Position numbers and translations under genes: made by a program
Assembly: GCF_026898095.1 (NCBI RefSeq)
Contig: NZ_CP114015.1
Location: 2,418,001 to 2,482,000, forward strand
Reading direction: 5' to 3'
Source: Arthrobacter sp. ATA002
GTDB taxonomy: Bacteria > Actinomycetota > Actinomycetes > Actinomycetales > Micrococcaceae
DNA: 64,000 nt
The notes under the pieces: generated by a model
What the model was told of the DNA's origin: nothing
The model's input: only the letters and a program-made list of their open reading frames with translations
Database searches by the model: none
Part shown: one piece after another, positions 1-8,347 of the stretch
How positions within the stretch are numbered: position 1 is the first letter of the stretch
Layout: each line of letters begins with the position of its first letter

Positions 1-225
1 GTCCACTGATGTGCTGCCCGCCGCCGCGCCGACCAGCCAGCCCATTGCGACCCCTACGAGCGCAACATGCCCAATGCCGTCACCGACGAGGGCCAGCTTG
101 CGTTGCACCAGGTAGGTCCCAATCACCGGTGCCGTCGTTCCGACCAGCACAGCAATTATCAGCGCGCGCTGCATTAGCGGACTTGCGAGCATTGCCGCGA
201 ACGTATCCCAGAAATCCGCGCTCAT
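1..225 (-). CDS. aztB: Zinc ABC transporter permease AztB (partial, N-terminal part only)
   Basis: Only the first ~75 residues lie in the window; the gene runs off the left edge. It starts with ATG at 225, overlapping the TGA of the ATPase gene (ATGA), so the two are translationally coupled. The visible part has a short amphipathic start and a first membrane segment (LIIAVLVGTTAPVIGTYLV), followed by the RKLALVGDGIGHVALVGVA stretch typical of ABC-3 family permeases of zinc/manganese importers (ZnuB/AztB type). It would form the membrane channel for metal delivered by the upstream binding protein. The family assignment is secure; zinc rather than manganese is inferred from the aztD neighbour. 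Confidence 0.85.
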   Translation of the reverse strand, partial: MSADFWDTFAAMLASPLMQRALIIAVLVGTTAPVIGTYLVQRKLALVGDGIGHVALVGVAMGWLVGAAAGSTSVD

Positions 226-938
226 TTATGCATCCCTGCCGCGAAACCGTGAAGCGGGCCATCCTGGAGTACTTTTCCTTGATCAAGGACCACGGCACGC
301 TCAATCATGCTGCCGAGTTCGGCCAGCTCATGCAAAACCACCACGATGGTTGTCCCGGCGCCGCGTAGGCGCTGCAGACTGGCAGCCAGCGCAGCTTTGG
401 ACGCTCGATCGATGCCTGATAGTGGTTCATCCACGATCAGCAGCCCCGGCTGACGGATCAGGGCCCTGGCGATCAGGACACGCTGCTGCTGTCCACCGGA
501 GAACAAGTGCACGCTCTCGTCTGCACGCTCGGCCAGACCCACCTCCGCGAGGGCATTCCGCGCTCGGTCCCGGCTCCCCGGCCCCGGACGTAGGTGCCGG
601 CCGCTGAGCAACCCGGACATTACGACCTCTTCGGCCGTTGCCGACATCGAAGGACTTGAGTTGACGCGTTGGGGCACATATCCGATACGTGACCACGGGA
701 CCGTGCTCCGGGCCGAGACATCGGAGCCATACAGGGCCGCGCTCCCGGAACTGAGCGGGACCAAACCCATCAGCGCCTTCACCAAGGTGGTCTTACCCGA
801 ACCGTTAGCGCCCAGAAGTGCCACTGTCTCACCGCCGGCTACCTGCAGGTTGATTCCGCTGAGGATTGCACCAGCCCCGAGGTCGACAGAGAGATCTTCG
901 AGGAGGACCGCGGGCGCAGCCTTAGTCTGACTATTCAC
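222..938 (-). CDS. aztA: Zinc ABC transporter ATP-binding protein AztA
   Basis: A single ABC module of ~238 residues powering metal import. Visible are the Walker A loop (GANGSGKT), a Q-loop region, the signature LFSGGQQQRV and Walker B LLIVDEP. I chose the GTG at 938: it has a GAGG 9 bases upstream and overlaps the stop of aztC at 931. An in-frame GTG at 953 would add five residues but has no clear ribosome site. Its stop overlaps the aztB start. Length and motifs fit the ZnuC/AztA group of metal-importer ATPases. Substrate specificity comes from the operon, not from this protein. Confidence 0.9.
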   Translation of the reverse strand: MNSQTKAAPAVLLEDLSVDLGAGAILSGINLQVAGGETVALLGANGSGKTTLVKALMGLVPLSSGSAALYGSDVSARSTVPWSRIGYVPQRVNSSPSMSATAEEVVMSGLLSGRHLRPGPGSRDRARNALAEVGLAERADESVHLFSGGQQQRVLIARALIRQPGLLIVDEPLSGIDRASKAALAASLQRLRGAGTTIVVVLHELAELGSMIERAVVLDQGKVLQDGPLHGFAAGMHK

Positions 939-1869
939 AGCCGAGCGCCTCACGTAAGGCGGCCAGGTTGGAACGCATCACCACGAGGTAGTTGGTACTG
1001 GGATCGGCCAAGGTTTCCAGCGGGTCCAGCACCGCGGTCTGGATCCCGAGGTCGGCGGCTATGGTTTCGGCGACCTTGGGGTTGACCAGCGACTCGGTAA
1101 AGATCGTTGACACATCTTCACCGTCGACGACCCGCTGGATCTTCGCCACTCGCGCGGGAGCAGGTTCGGCTTCGGGATCGATTCCCGCAATGCCCATCTG
1201 CTGCAGGCCGTACTGCGTGACCAGATATCCGTAGGCTTCGTGCGACACGACAATCGTGTCCCGCTCACACGCGGCTAGGCCGGCGGTATATTCCTCATCC
1301 AGGGCCGAGAGTTCCTGGATGAGCTGGTCCGCATTGTCTCCATATGTCGCCGCGTTCTCGGGATCGACGTCGCTGAGAGTTACTTCGACTTGCTCAGCGA
1401 CCGCAGCCAACCGGTTGGGATCAAGCCAGAAATGTGGATCCGCCGAGCTGTTCCCCGCTCCTTCGCTGAGACTGGATCCGTCAGCGTTTTGCAGATTCGC
1501 TGACTCGGCAGCATCGATGGCGTGGTCCGGATTGGTCTGTTCGATTGCCTCATCAACCGCGGGCTGGAAGCCGGACGAATACACCACCACCGAGGCTTCA
1601 CCCAGATCCCCGACCATGGCCGGGGAGAGCTCCAGGTTGTGCGGCTCCGCGCCCGGAGGCGTTAGGGAGCCGACGTCGACGGCGTCCCCTCCGACGGTCT
1701 GCATGACAAATTGCAGGGGGTAGAAAGACGCTAACGCTTTCACAGCTGTTTCACTGCCGCTGCCGCCAGCGGTGCCCCCGCCCGAGCCGCAGGCGGAAAG
1801 AGCCAGGGTGAATACTGCAGCGGGTGCTACTAGTGAGCGGCGCGGTAAGGCCGTCATCGGTATCCTCAT
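931..1869 (-). CDS. aztC: Zinc ABC transporter substrate-binding lipoprotein AztC
   Basis: A ~312-residue cluster A-I (ZnuA/AztC) metal-binding protein. The N-terminus has basic residues, a hydrophobic core and a lipobox (LSAC), so it should be a membrane-anchored lipoprotein. Family landmarks are the ASFYPLQFVMQTVGG start of the first lobe, a metal-site histidine in PPGAEPHNLELSP, DPHFWLDPNR and VSHEAYGYL. The flexible His-rich loop of ZnuA is replaced by a short Ser/Asn-rich loop before DPHFW, as in AztC-type proteins that take metal from a chaperone. The start could also be the ATG at 1857, which has a better-spaced AGGA. It lies 7 bases downstream of aztD. Confidence 0.9.
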   Translation of the reverse strand: MRIPMTALPRRSLVAPAAVFTLALSACGSGGGTAGGSGSETAVKALASFYPLQFVMQTVGGDAVDVGSLTPPGAEPHNLELSPAMVGDLGEASVVVYSSGFQPAVDEAIEQTNPDHAIDAAESANLQNADGSSLSEGAGNSSADPHFWLDPNRLAAVAEQVEVTLSDVDPENAATYGDNADQLIQELSALDEEYTAGLAACERDTIVVSHEAYGYLVTQYGLQQMGIAGIDPEAEPAPARVAKIQRVVDGEDVSTIFTESLVNPKVAETIAADLGIQTAVLDPLETLADPSTNYLVVMRSNLAALREALGCE

Positions 1870-1875
1870 CGTGTC

Positions 1876-3234
1876 CTAGTGCCCGTGCTCTTCATCCGCG
1901 TGGTCGTGGCCTTCGTGGCTTGATGACTCCGGGCCGCCGGTGACGACAACGAGCTCGGTCGGTGCCTCAGGCAGGTCGAAGCTATCCAGGACAGTGCCGG
2001 CTTCGACGTCGACGACGTGGAGCTTCCGGGCGGCGGCATCAGTCACGTAGGCGAATCCGTCCGCGCCCACCTTGACGATCGGGCCCGGTGACTGCCATTC
2101 ATCCGGCTCTTCCCACGCGCCAACCACATCGATCTCGTGAATCATTTGGCCGGTCTCCTCATCAAGGACGTTAAGCTGTCCGTCGTAGGTCAGGACCAGG
2201 GCTTCGCCGTCGGCGCCGCGGGCGAGTGAGCGGAACCAGTAGGCGGACCCGAGATCCACCGTGGTGACCGAGCCGGACAGTGTGTCAAACAGGCCGATCC
2301 TTGTGGGGCGTTCCTTCTCAGCATCGGCGTCCACCTTGTAGTCGCCGAGGATGACCGATGATGCGTAGTGGCCGAACAGGTTACCCGAGCGCTGATAGTC
2401 CTCTTCGACAGGGACTTTATGGAACTCGCCGTCCCGGAAGACAACAGGTCCGTTCTCGCAGCCGAGCGCGACCACATCGCCCTCAGCCGTGGGTGCGGCG
2501 GCGGCTTCCCCGTGGACGCCGGGGCAGTCAGTGGTTTCGGCGATCACATCGCCTTCCGGGGACCGCACCTGAACGGTGTCGCGGGCGTCAGCGGTGCCCT
2601 GCGTGAGAAGAAGATCCCCGCTGGACAGAGGAACGGCCACACCGTGGTGAGCGCTGTCGGTGGAGTATTCCTCAATCTCGTCGTCGCTGATTTCGCCATC
2701 GGTGATGGCTTCGGAGTCCATCACCGTGATAGCGCCGGTTCCGTCAGAGAAAAGAGCGGTTCTACCGTCATGGACCACTACGTGGCCAGGCTCAGGAGCC
2801 TCAACGGTTTCCCCGGTGAGAGCCGGTGCGCTCTCGAAGTAGTGGTTGTGGTCCCCATGACCCTGAACAATCAGACCCGAATCGAAGAGGCTGAACCCCC
2901 CGGTGGAGCTGACCATGACGTGCCGCCCGTCTCCGGCGTTGTTGATGCGCAGGAAGCCCTCCTTGTCGGTGGTGGCAAGGACCTCACCGGATTCGGTGTC
3001 AACAGTCATCAGGCCGCCGTTGTACGTGAGAACGGCGCGGGGCACCAGCGCCGCAACCTCAGTCTGGCCTTCCCCTTCGGTGTGATGCCGGTCGGATGCT
3101 GCTGCGGAGGCAGAACCCGCAGCCGAGGGCTTGGAGCCGTCCGAACCGCCGGAAGCGGCGGAGGAACATGCGGATAAAAGAAGTGCCGCGGAAAGGGCCG
3201 CGGACAGTGCAAGTGGTGGTTTAGAAATCGACAT
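1876..3234 (-). CDS. aztD: Zinc metallochaperone AztD-like lipoprotein
   Basis: A ~452-residue secreted protein with signal peptide and lipobox (LLLSAC). A histidine cluster lies near the N-terminus (DRHHTEGEG) and a His/Asp/Glu-rich tail at the end (HEGHDHADEEHGH). In between are repeated blocks ending in short hydrophobic strands, consistent with the beta-propeller fold known for AztD. AztD hands zinc to AztC in the known Paracoccus system, and here its gene is first in the operon directly before aztC. The start ATG at 3234 lies only 14 bases from the Zur-like palindrome, so the leader must be very short. Assignment is by architecture, length, His-rich ends and gene order. Confidence 0.85.
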   Translation of the reverse strand: MSISKPPLALSAALSAALLLSACSSAASGGSDGSKPSAAGSASAAASDRHHTEGEGQTEVAALVPRAVLTYNGGLMTVDTESGEVLATTDKEGFLRINNAGDGRHVMVSSTGGFSLFDSGLIVQGHGDHNHYFESAPALTGETVEAPEPGHVVVHDGRTALFSDGTGAITVMDSEAITDGEISDDEIEEYSTDSAHHGVAVPLSSGDLLLTQGTADARDTVQVRSPEGDVIAETTDCPGVHGEAAAAPTAEGDVVALGCENGPVVFRDGEFHKVPVEEDYQRSGNLFGHYASSVILGDYKVDADAEKERPTRIGLFDTLSGSVTTVDLGSAYWFRSLARGADGEALVLTYDGQLNVLDEETGQMIHEIDVVGAWEEPDEWQSPGPIVKVGADGFAYVTDAAARKLHVVDVEAGTVLDSFDLPEAPTELVVVTGGPESSSHEGHDHADEEHGH

Positions 3235-3248
3235 GACTACAACCTAAA

Positions 3249-3269
3249 TGCAAATGATTCTCATTAGCA
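3249..3269. promoter_or_regulatory. Zur-like operator upstream of aztDCAB
   Basis: A 21-base imperfect palindrome beginning TGCAAATGATT and ending CATTAGCA, with 16 of 20 arm positions complementary. The ATGATTCTCAT core resembles Zur/Fur-type boxes. It sits 15-35 bases before the aztD start, where it would cover the promoter. Zinc-dependent repression is inferred from the position in front of a zinc-uptake operon. Confidence 0.65.
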
Positions 3270-3554
3270 AATGTCGGCGTCCATCGACGCGGCCCGCGTC
3301 ATTGATGACGCCATCGCCCATCCCCGGGAGCTCTACCCGCGGCGCTTTTTATCGCACTGCGTCGTCACCTGGGACAGAAGCGTCATTCTCCATGAGGTGA
3401 TCTGGAAAACTGGGCTGTTGCAGGGCCTGCCGCCAAGACCTCTTCCACGGAGCCCGCTTTACAGCGCGATGATTACGGCATCGCGGCCCAATGACACGCC
3501 TCACGCTCCGATGACCCCCATTTTCATGGCTGCGTCCTTCCGGTTGCCAACTTT
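3270..3554. other. Gene-free interval
   Basis: Between the aztD control region and the end of the Nudix gene I see no reading frame with convincing composition and no RNA gene. Short open frames here are antisense or random GC-rich frames. Confidence 0.5.
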
Positions 3555-4030
3555 TCAGATCCCTGCCGAAGGCCCGCCGAGGCTGCGCAGCAGCGCATCC
3601 AGGACCTGCACCTGTCCCTTGACCAGCCTGGTGCGGGCCACGGACTCGGGGAACCACCCGGCATCGTCAATCTCCGGATATTCCCGCACCTTGCCCGAAC
3701 CCGGCGGCCACTCCAGCGCAAAGGTGTTGCTATCGATCCGGTCCGGCGCAAACCCGGCCTCAGCGGCAAACACGGTAATCGACTTTTTCGAGGACTGCCG
3801 GAATGTGCCCAGCAAGGCGTATTCGGCGTCGGGCGCCGGCGAACCCACTTCCTCGCCGAACTCGCGCAGGGCCGCCGCCAGCGGCTCTTCGCCCTCCAGG
3901 TACTCCCCTTGGGAATCGACCAGGCGTGGGCCTCCTTCCGCGCCCAGAACGGCCCGCCCATGTGCCCGATCCACACCTCAAGACCGGCGGAGGGCCGCCG
4001 GTACAGCAGGATTCCAGCGCTGGTAATCAC
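3555..4030 (-). CDS. Nudix hydrolase (one frameshift inside the Nudix box)
   Basis: A small Nudix-family hydrolase read in two frames. The first frame starts with GTG at 4030 (GGAGGG seven bases upstream) and runs through ITSAGILLYRR to AWSIPKG. The second gives GEYLEGEEPLAAAL then REFGEEVG, which together complete the Nudix signature G-x5-E-x7-R-E-U-x-E-E-x-G-U. The join needs one extra G in the run at 3905-3908 (CCCC on the plus strand). Restored length is 158 residues, normal for this group. It would hydrolyse a nucleoside diphosphate derivative; the substrate cannot be read from sequence. The break is probably a sequence error. Confidence 0.8.
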
Positions 4031-4185
4031 CGTGATCCCTCCACCCTTTCCGCTGTGTCCAACCCACAGCCCGGACCATCCTCCGGGGCCGTGACGTTGT
4101 TTCCGTCGGGTCACCGGCGGCCCCGCGCTGCACAGCCCGGAACCCGGCCCTCCCGCGGTTACATGATTCGTGCAAGGATCAGCGT

Positions 4186-5124
4186 ATGCCCCGGCGACTG
4201 ATGCTGCTCGATACTGCCTCCCTGTATTTCCGCGCCTTTTACGGTGTGCCCGACACGATCCGCCGCAGCGACGGCACCCCGGTCAATGCGGTGCGCGGAC
4301 TGCTGGACATGATTGCCCGGCTCACCACTGACTACGGGGCCACGGACCTGATCGCGTGCTGGGATGACGACTGGCGGCCCCAGTGGCGGGTGGACCTGCT
4401 CCCCAGCTACAAAACCCACCGGGTCGCCGAGGTGGTGCCGGCCGGGCCCGACGTCGAGGTCGTGCCGGATCCGCTCGAGGCGCAGATCCCGATAATCCTG
4501 CACACGCTGAAACTGGCCGGCGTCGCCGTCGTCGGCGCTCCGGAACATGAAGCCGACGACGTGATCGGCACCTACGCCAGCACCGCGGACATGCCGGTGG
4601 ACGTGGTCACCGGCGACCGGGACTTGTTCCAGCTGATCGACGACGAGCGTGCAGTCCGCGTGATTTACACCGCCCGCGGCATGAAGAATCTGGAGGTGCT
4701 GACGGAGGCGCCCATCGTCGAGAAGTACCGGGTGCTGCCGGTGCAGTATGCGGACTACGCCACCCTGCGCGGGGATGCCTCCGACGGGCTGCCGGGCGTC
4801 TCCGGCATCGGCGAAAAGACGGCGGCGTCGCTGCTGGGCGAGTACGGTTCCCTGGAGTCGCTGCTGGCGGCAGCGGAAGATCCGCAGAGCGGACTGTCCG
4901 CTCCCATGCGTGCAAAGCTGACAGCGGCCGCCGACTATCTGGCAGTGGCCCCGACCGTGGTGCGGGTGGTCCGCGACCTGGATCTTCCCACGCTCGACGA
5001 CGCCGGGGCGCAGCTGCGTCCGATCACCGGGGGCGCGCGGGCCGAGCTGGAGCGGCTCGGCGACGAGTGGAATCTGGGCGGCTCGGTGACCCGGCTGCTG
5101 GAGGCTTTCGGCCGGCTGAAGTGA
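4186..5124 (+). CDS. 5'-3' exonuclease (Pol I exonuclease-domain protein)
   Basis: A stand-alone 312-residue protein related to the N-terminal 5' nuclease domain of DNA polymerase I, with no polymerase domain. Visible landmarks are LMLLDTASLYFRAFYG at the N-terminus (first metal aspartate), EHEADDVIGTYA and VVTGDRDLFQL (acidic metal-site clusters), and the helix-hairpin-helix region DGLPGVSGIGEKTAASLL. Such proteins remove RNA primers or flaps. No partner gene adjoins it; the next ~830 bases hold only remnants. Confidence 0.9.
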   Translation: MPRRLMLLDTASLYFRAFYGVPDTIRRSDGTPVNAVRGLLDMIARLTTDYGATDLIACWDDDWRPQWRVDLLPSYKTHRVAEVVPAGPDVEVVPDPLEAQIPIILHTLKLAGVAVVGAPEHEADDVIGTYASTADMPVDVVTGDRDLFQLIDDERAVRVIYTARGMKNLEVLTEAPIVEKYRVLPVQYADYATLRGDASDGLPGVSGIGEKTAASLLGEYGSLESLLAAAEDPQSGLSAPMRAKLTAAADYLAVAPTVVRVVRDLDLPTLDDAGAQLRPITGGARAELERLGDEWNLGGSVTRLLEAFGRLK

Positions 5125-5697
5125 GCTCAGGGCGAGCTCTGGTCCCGCCAAGAGTGGTTCTACATGTGGACCAAGGGCCTGGATCCGTGGCGCATCGCCG
5201 TGCTGCGCCGGTGCCCTCCAGCATTACCTCGAAGCCGCCTCTGTCCCACGCACTTGCGCGAGGACGAGGCCACCCAAGATCGCTGTGTTGTCACCGTCAG
5301 TCACCGCGGCCACCTAGATGGCGCTCATTGACCCTTCGACCCTCCCCATGTGCTGGTTCCATGGACACCAGCACTTACCTGTGTTTGTCTGGGCGGACGT
5401 CGAGTGCCCTGTAGGTTAACCCATCCTGTTCACCGGCTTCCCAAACCGGCTCGACAAACATGGGGACCGTCATTGGCTTCGGTGCCGGTCTGGTGAGCTT
5501 CCTTGGCGCAGCCGGTGGACTGCTGCTCCGCTAAAAGGCACAACCCGGGGGATCAAAGCCGCCCATTGGCGCCGCCGCCGGGTCGGGGGCGGGAATCTCC
5601 ACCGCGACCGCGGCCTTCTTGTTGCTTCCAAACCGGGGGTTGGTGACTCCTGCCGCCCCTGACCAGTCAACACCGTCAGTCTCACTGCGAATAGGTT
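5125..5697. other. Region without a recognisable intact gene
   Basis: Composition is mixed and no frame carries a recognisable domain. A 24-codon ATG frame at 5460-5534 encodes a hydrophobic peptide but has no ribosome site or match I can name. Because the IS110 remnant follows, this stretch probably belongs to the same decayed accessory patch. Confidence 0.4.
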
Positions 5698-5703
5698 CTG
5701 GAG

Positions 5704-5928
5704 TTAGAGAGCATCGACGTTTTCCTTGGCCTGGACGTCGGCAAGACCGGTCACCACGCCGTGGCCCTGAACCGGGCCAGGAAGAAGCTCTCCGGGGTGA
5801 ACTTGCTTCGCCGGGATATCGGTGTCTTTCGCGCGCCCGCAAGCCGGTCCTTAGCGGACACCTCCACAGCCGGCGGGTTTGCGCGTTCATCCGGGTGCGT
5901 CCACCACAGCACCCGGAGCGGCATAACC
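5704..5928 (+). mobile_element. Truncated IS110-family transposase remnant
   Basis: The frame from 5704 encodes SIDVFLGLDVGKTGHHAVAL, the N-terminal start of IS110-family (DEDD) transposases, including the first catalytic aspartate in GLDVGK. Similarity fades within about 35 residues and the frame stops at 5926-5928. There is no start codon in a good context, no remaining DEDD domain and no Tnp-20 domain. I interpret it as a leftover from an old insertion. No flanking repeats can be assigned, which fits IS110 elements, which generally lack terminal inverted repeats. Confidence 0.65.
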
Positions 5929-5951
5929 TAGCGGCGCAAAGCTATAGGGGA

Positions 5952-6290
5952 TTACTTTGTGCTGTTCGGGTGATGAGTATGGACGTCAGTAAGGACCACT
6001 GACTGCTCATGGACGTAGAACCAGATCCGGGCTCCGTTGTTCAATTCGTACTGTCGCCTCCGGTGCGTCTTTCCTGCGCGGGCGATGAATTCCAAGTCGC
6101 CCTTCATCCCATGGCAGGTCGTGTCATCTGCCAGCGGATCGGACGTGAGGCGTTCCCAAGCGGCCACGACGGCATTGCGCTGGGTGGCCAGAACATCCGT
6201 CCAGCCTTTCTGGGCGTTGCTGGTGCCGAAGGTGATCTGGTACTCGCTGCGCCGCAGCGGGCGGGGTACGGATGTTTGCCTCGGGCTCAT
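5952..6290 (-). CDS. RelE/ParE-type toxin of a type II toxin-antitoxin pair
   Basis: A 112-residue basic protein. The region YQITFGTSNAQKGWTDVLAT followed by DPLADDTTCHGMKGDLEF and ARIWFYVHEQSVVLTDVHT matches the small alpha/beta fold of RelE/ParE-like toxins, with the usual basic C-terminal strand and a late histidine. Its ATG at 6290 overlaps the TGA of the antitoxin gene at 6287-6289 (ATGA), as in classic antitoxin-first operons. Ribosome-dependent mRNA cleavage is the family's usual activity; the target is not visible. The frame is intact although the partner gene is interrupted. Confidence 0.75.
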   Translation of the reverse strand: MSPRQTSVPRPLRRSEYQITFGTSNAQKGWTDVLATQRNAVVAAWERLTSDPLADDTTCHGMKGDLEFIARAGKTHRRRQYELNNGARIWFYVHEQSVVLTDVHTHHPNSTK

Positions 6291-6750
6291 CCGCGGGGGT
6301 CTTCGACGGTTCCTGGTTCATCCAGCCAATCAAGATCATCCTCGTGGGTGTAGCCGGCAGCGACAGCCTCGGCAGTAGCTTTCCACTCGGCGAGAACAAT
6401 AAAGAGCCGGTCGAAACTGGAAATCGCGGCACAGGCACGGGCGACCTCAACGATTTCCGCTGCGAAAGCCTCTCGCTGTTCCCCGGGCAGGAAACCCAGC
6501 CAGGGGAAGGGGCCCAGCAGTCGAGTCGTGAAGCTCTCCTCCCCGGAGCCAGCGAGGCCGCCACCAGGTGGGAGGCGAGCCGGAGGGCTTCATGCTCTCG
6601 CTCGACAATACGGGAGGGAAGCAGTGTCAGGGGTTCCCCGTCGCGCCGGGTAATCGTGACCGGCCCGTGGTCGGCGGCACGAAACACCTGGCCCGGGTTG
6701 CGGGACAGGTCCGATGAAGTCGCCGTGTGGGAGATGGCTTCAGTACTCAT
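6287..6750 (-). CDS. Phd/YefM-like antitoxin with long C-terminal extension (one frameshift)
   Basis: Starts with ATG at 6750. The first ~60 residues contain SSDLSRNPGQVFRAADHGPV and TITRRDGEPLTLLPSR, the Phd/YefM DNA-binding fold. After residue ~70 the frame breaks. Adding one G at the run 6541-6544 (CCCC on plus) restores a continuous C-terminus through RLLGPFPWLGFLPGEQREAF to DDLDWLDEPGTVEDPRG, ending in a TGA that overlaps the toxin start. The restored protein is 154 residues, about twice the usual Phd/YefM length; the extra acidic domain presumably binds the toxin. If the break is real the toxin would lack its antidote, so a sequence error is more likely. Confidence 0.7.
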
Positions 6751-6758
6751 GCCTCCAT

Positions 6759-6780
6759 TATTCTGAATATGTTCAGAATA
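6759..6780. promoter_or_regulatory. Palindromic operator of the toxin-antitoxin operon
   Basis: A perfect 9-base inverted repeat, TATTCTGAA and TTCAGAATA, separated by four bases, 9-30 bases upstream of the antitoxin ATG. Its AT-rich arms stand out from the surroundings. Autorepression by the antitoxin or the complex is typical of such operons, so this is the likely operator. Confidence 0.7.
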
Positions 6781-6818
6781 GGCAACCGCCCGGTCGTGCA
6801 GCGCTCCGCATGACAATC

Positions 6819-6844
6819 GGCTGTTGAGACGGGCTGTTGAGACG
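6819..6844. repeat. Tandem duplication of a 13-base unit
   Basis: Two adjacent identical copies of GGCTGTTGAGACG (6819-6831 and 6832-6844), followed by GGC. No function is apparent; it may be a replication-slippage scar upstream of the toxin-antitoxin promoter. Confidence 0.6.
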
Positions 6845-7149
6845 GGCCGCTAATATGGCCGCCAGGGTTATTAGAAGCTGCCTGCCATATTTTGATTGCC
6901 GACCGTGTGGAGCAACGCGAGCTTTTTCTGCCCGCCCGAATAGGGGCGTGCGCCGTGGGGACTGTCCTTTACCCAGTCCGATGCGGGCCTTTCAGCGGCC
7001 GAACCTGGCACTTGGGGATGCGGGACCGGAGCCGCGCGGAGTGACAAAAAATCCGCTTCCATGGTTGGTCGGGTTTGTTGGGTTGGTTGCTTTGCCCGCA
7101 TATCCAGACGGAGGGCATATCTGCCTTGAAGCCGTTCCGGGTGACTGTG
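6845..7149. other. Gene-free interval
   Basis: No convincing gene. Open frames on both strands are short, arginine/proline-rich and without recognisable motifs. The stretch separates the toxin-antitoxin operon from the hydrolase fragment and is probably degenerate accessory DNA. Confidence 0.4.
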
Positions 7150-7670
7150 TCACCTCTGAAGCGGGAGCCGGAGGTAGGAGGCGTGCTCGCCGCCGGTGTG
7201 GATGACATGTGTTCCCGCATTCGCGCCGACGTACTCCCGGATGCCCGGCATGAGAGTGCCGAGGAGATTCCGGGAGCTGATGATGAACCGCAACTGCTCA
7301 CCCGGGTGGAACGCCAGGCCGAGGGGCAGTAGATCGATGTCAATCTCGACGATCTCACCGGCCTTGAGCTTTTCGACCCGGTCAAAGGAGTGCGCTGGTA
7401 CGTCCTCGGTCGAGAGATCCGCGTCGAGATGGCGGGCCGAAACGCGAAGGCGCCCATCGGAGCCCTTGTACCGGAGGATCGTCGCACCGTGGTCGGTGAG
7501 GTCGTGGGCCATGGGGCTGTGGTTCGGGACCGTGAAGGCTTGCAGGGTGTGCCGAAACGGTTGAGCTTCTGGATCAGGACGAACAGGTCCATGTCGTCGG
7601 CCCCGCGCGCCTCAACGAACAGGTGTGCTTTCGGGTAGCCGACAAGGGTCGTCCCCTGCGTGAACGTCAT
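7150..7670 (-). pseudogene. C-terminal fragment of a CocE/NonD-family hydrolase
   Basis: The two minus-strand frames join into the non-catalytic C-terminal jelly-roll of X-Pro dipeptidyl-peptidase/CocE hydrolases: TTLVGYPKAHLFVEARGADD, then DMDLFVLIQKL, DGRLRVSARHLD, LAFHPGEQLRFIISSRNLLG, ending HASYLRLPLQR. The catalytic alpha/beta-hydrolase domain with its serine is absent, so the gene is N-terminally deleted. In addition one base is missing at the GGG run 7545-7547. Upstream it abuts the corA pseudogene on the other strand, indicating a rearrangement junction near 7.67-7.71 kb. Confidence 0.7.
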
Positions 7671-7708
7671 GATGAATGACACCGCGTTCGGGTTGGCGGC
7701 CCTCTTCA

Positions 7709-8279
7709 TGGTCGTACGCTCCGCCCGCTACAACGACGCCGCCGAGGACGTCGACTTCTCCGAGTTCCACGTCCTCGTGAAAGCTGATGCCATCGCCGTC
7801 CTCTGCCAGGACAAACGGTGGATCGACGGCACTGACGAAGCAACCATGACCGACAGTTCCACTGATATCGGTGACCGGGGAGGACGAACACTGCTCGACG
7901 ATGAGCATCTGCTCAACCTCGGCCCTGAAGCCGTCGCCTACCGACTCCTCGACGCCATTGTCGATGGTTACACCCCGGTTCTGCGGGGACTGGCCATCGA
8001 TAAGGAACGGATTGAACGCCAGGTCTTCAGAGGAGACGCTGCCGTTACCGAACGTATCTACCGGTTGAGTCAGGAAGTCATCGACCTGCAGCACGCCACT
8101 TCATCCATGGCGGACGTCCTAACTACCCTCCGCAAAGGATTCGGCCGCTACGAGGTCCCCGACCCCCTGCAGGCATATCTGCAGGACGTCGCAGACCACC
8201 TCACCCACTGGCGATTGGTGCCATGGTCACACTCGGCGTCGCATTGTTCATCATCTTCCGATACAAGAAATGGATGTAG
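7709..8279 (+). pseudogene. corA-like magnesium/cobalt transporter pseudogene with internal deletion
   Basis: The frame across 7709-8211 encodes part of the CorA cytoplasmic domain (VDFSEFHVLVKADAIAV, LGPEAVAYRLLDAIVDGYTP, ERIYRLSQEVIDLQHAT, LQAYLQDVADHLTHW). It then switches, out of frame, at 8211 to AIGAMVTLGVALFIIFRYKK and a TAG at 8277-8279, which is the second membrane helix and C-terminal tail of CorA. The long helix, first membrane helix and the GMN selectivity motif between them are missing. The N-terminus is also lost. With TM1 and GMN gone it cannot form a channel. Confidence 0.7.
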
Positions 8280-8347
8280 GGCCCTGACGCCCTGTGGAGG
8301 ATCCTTGTGCCGACAGGTTGTCAGATTGGTAATGGCACACTACGAGG

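Noticed and set aside
5460..5534. 24-residue hydrophobic ORF (MGTVIGFGAGLVSF...)
   Set aside because: No ribosome site, no recognisable family and located in degenerate DNA.
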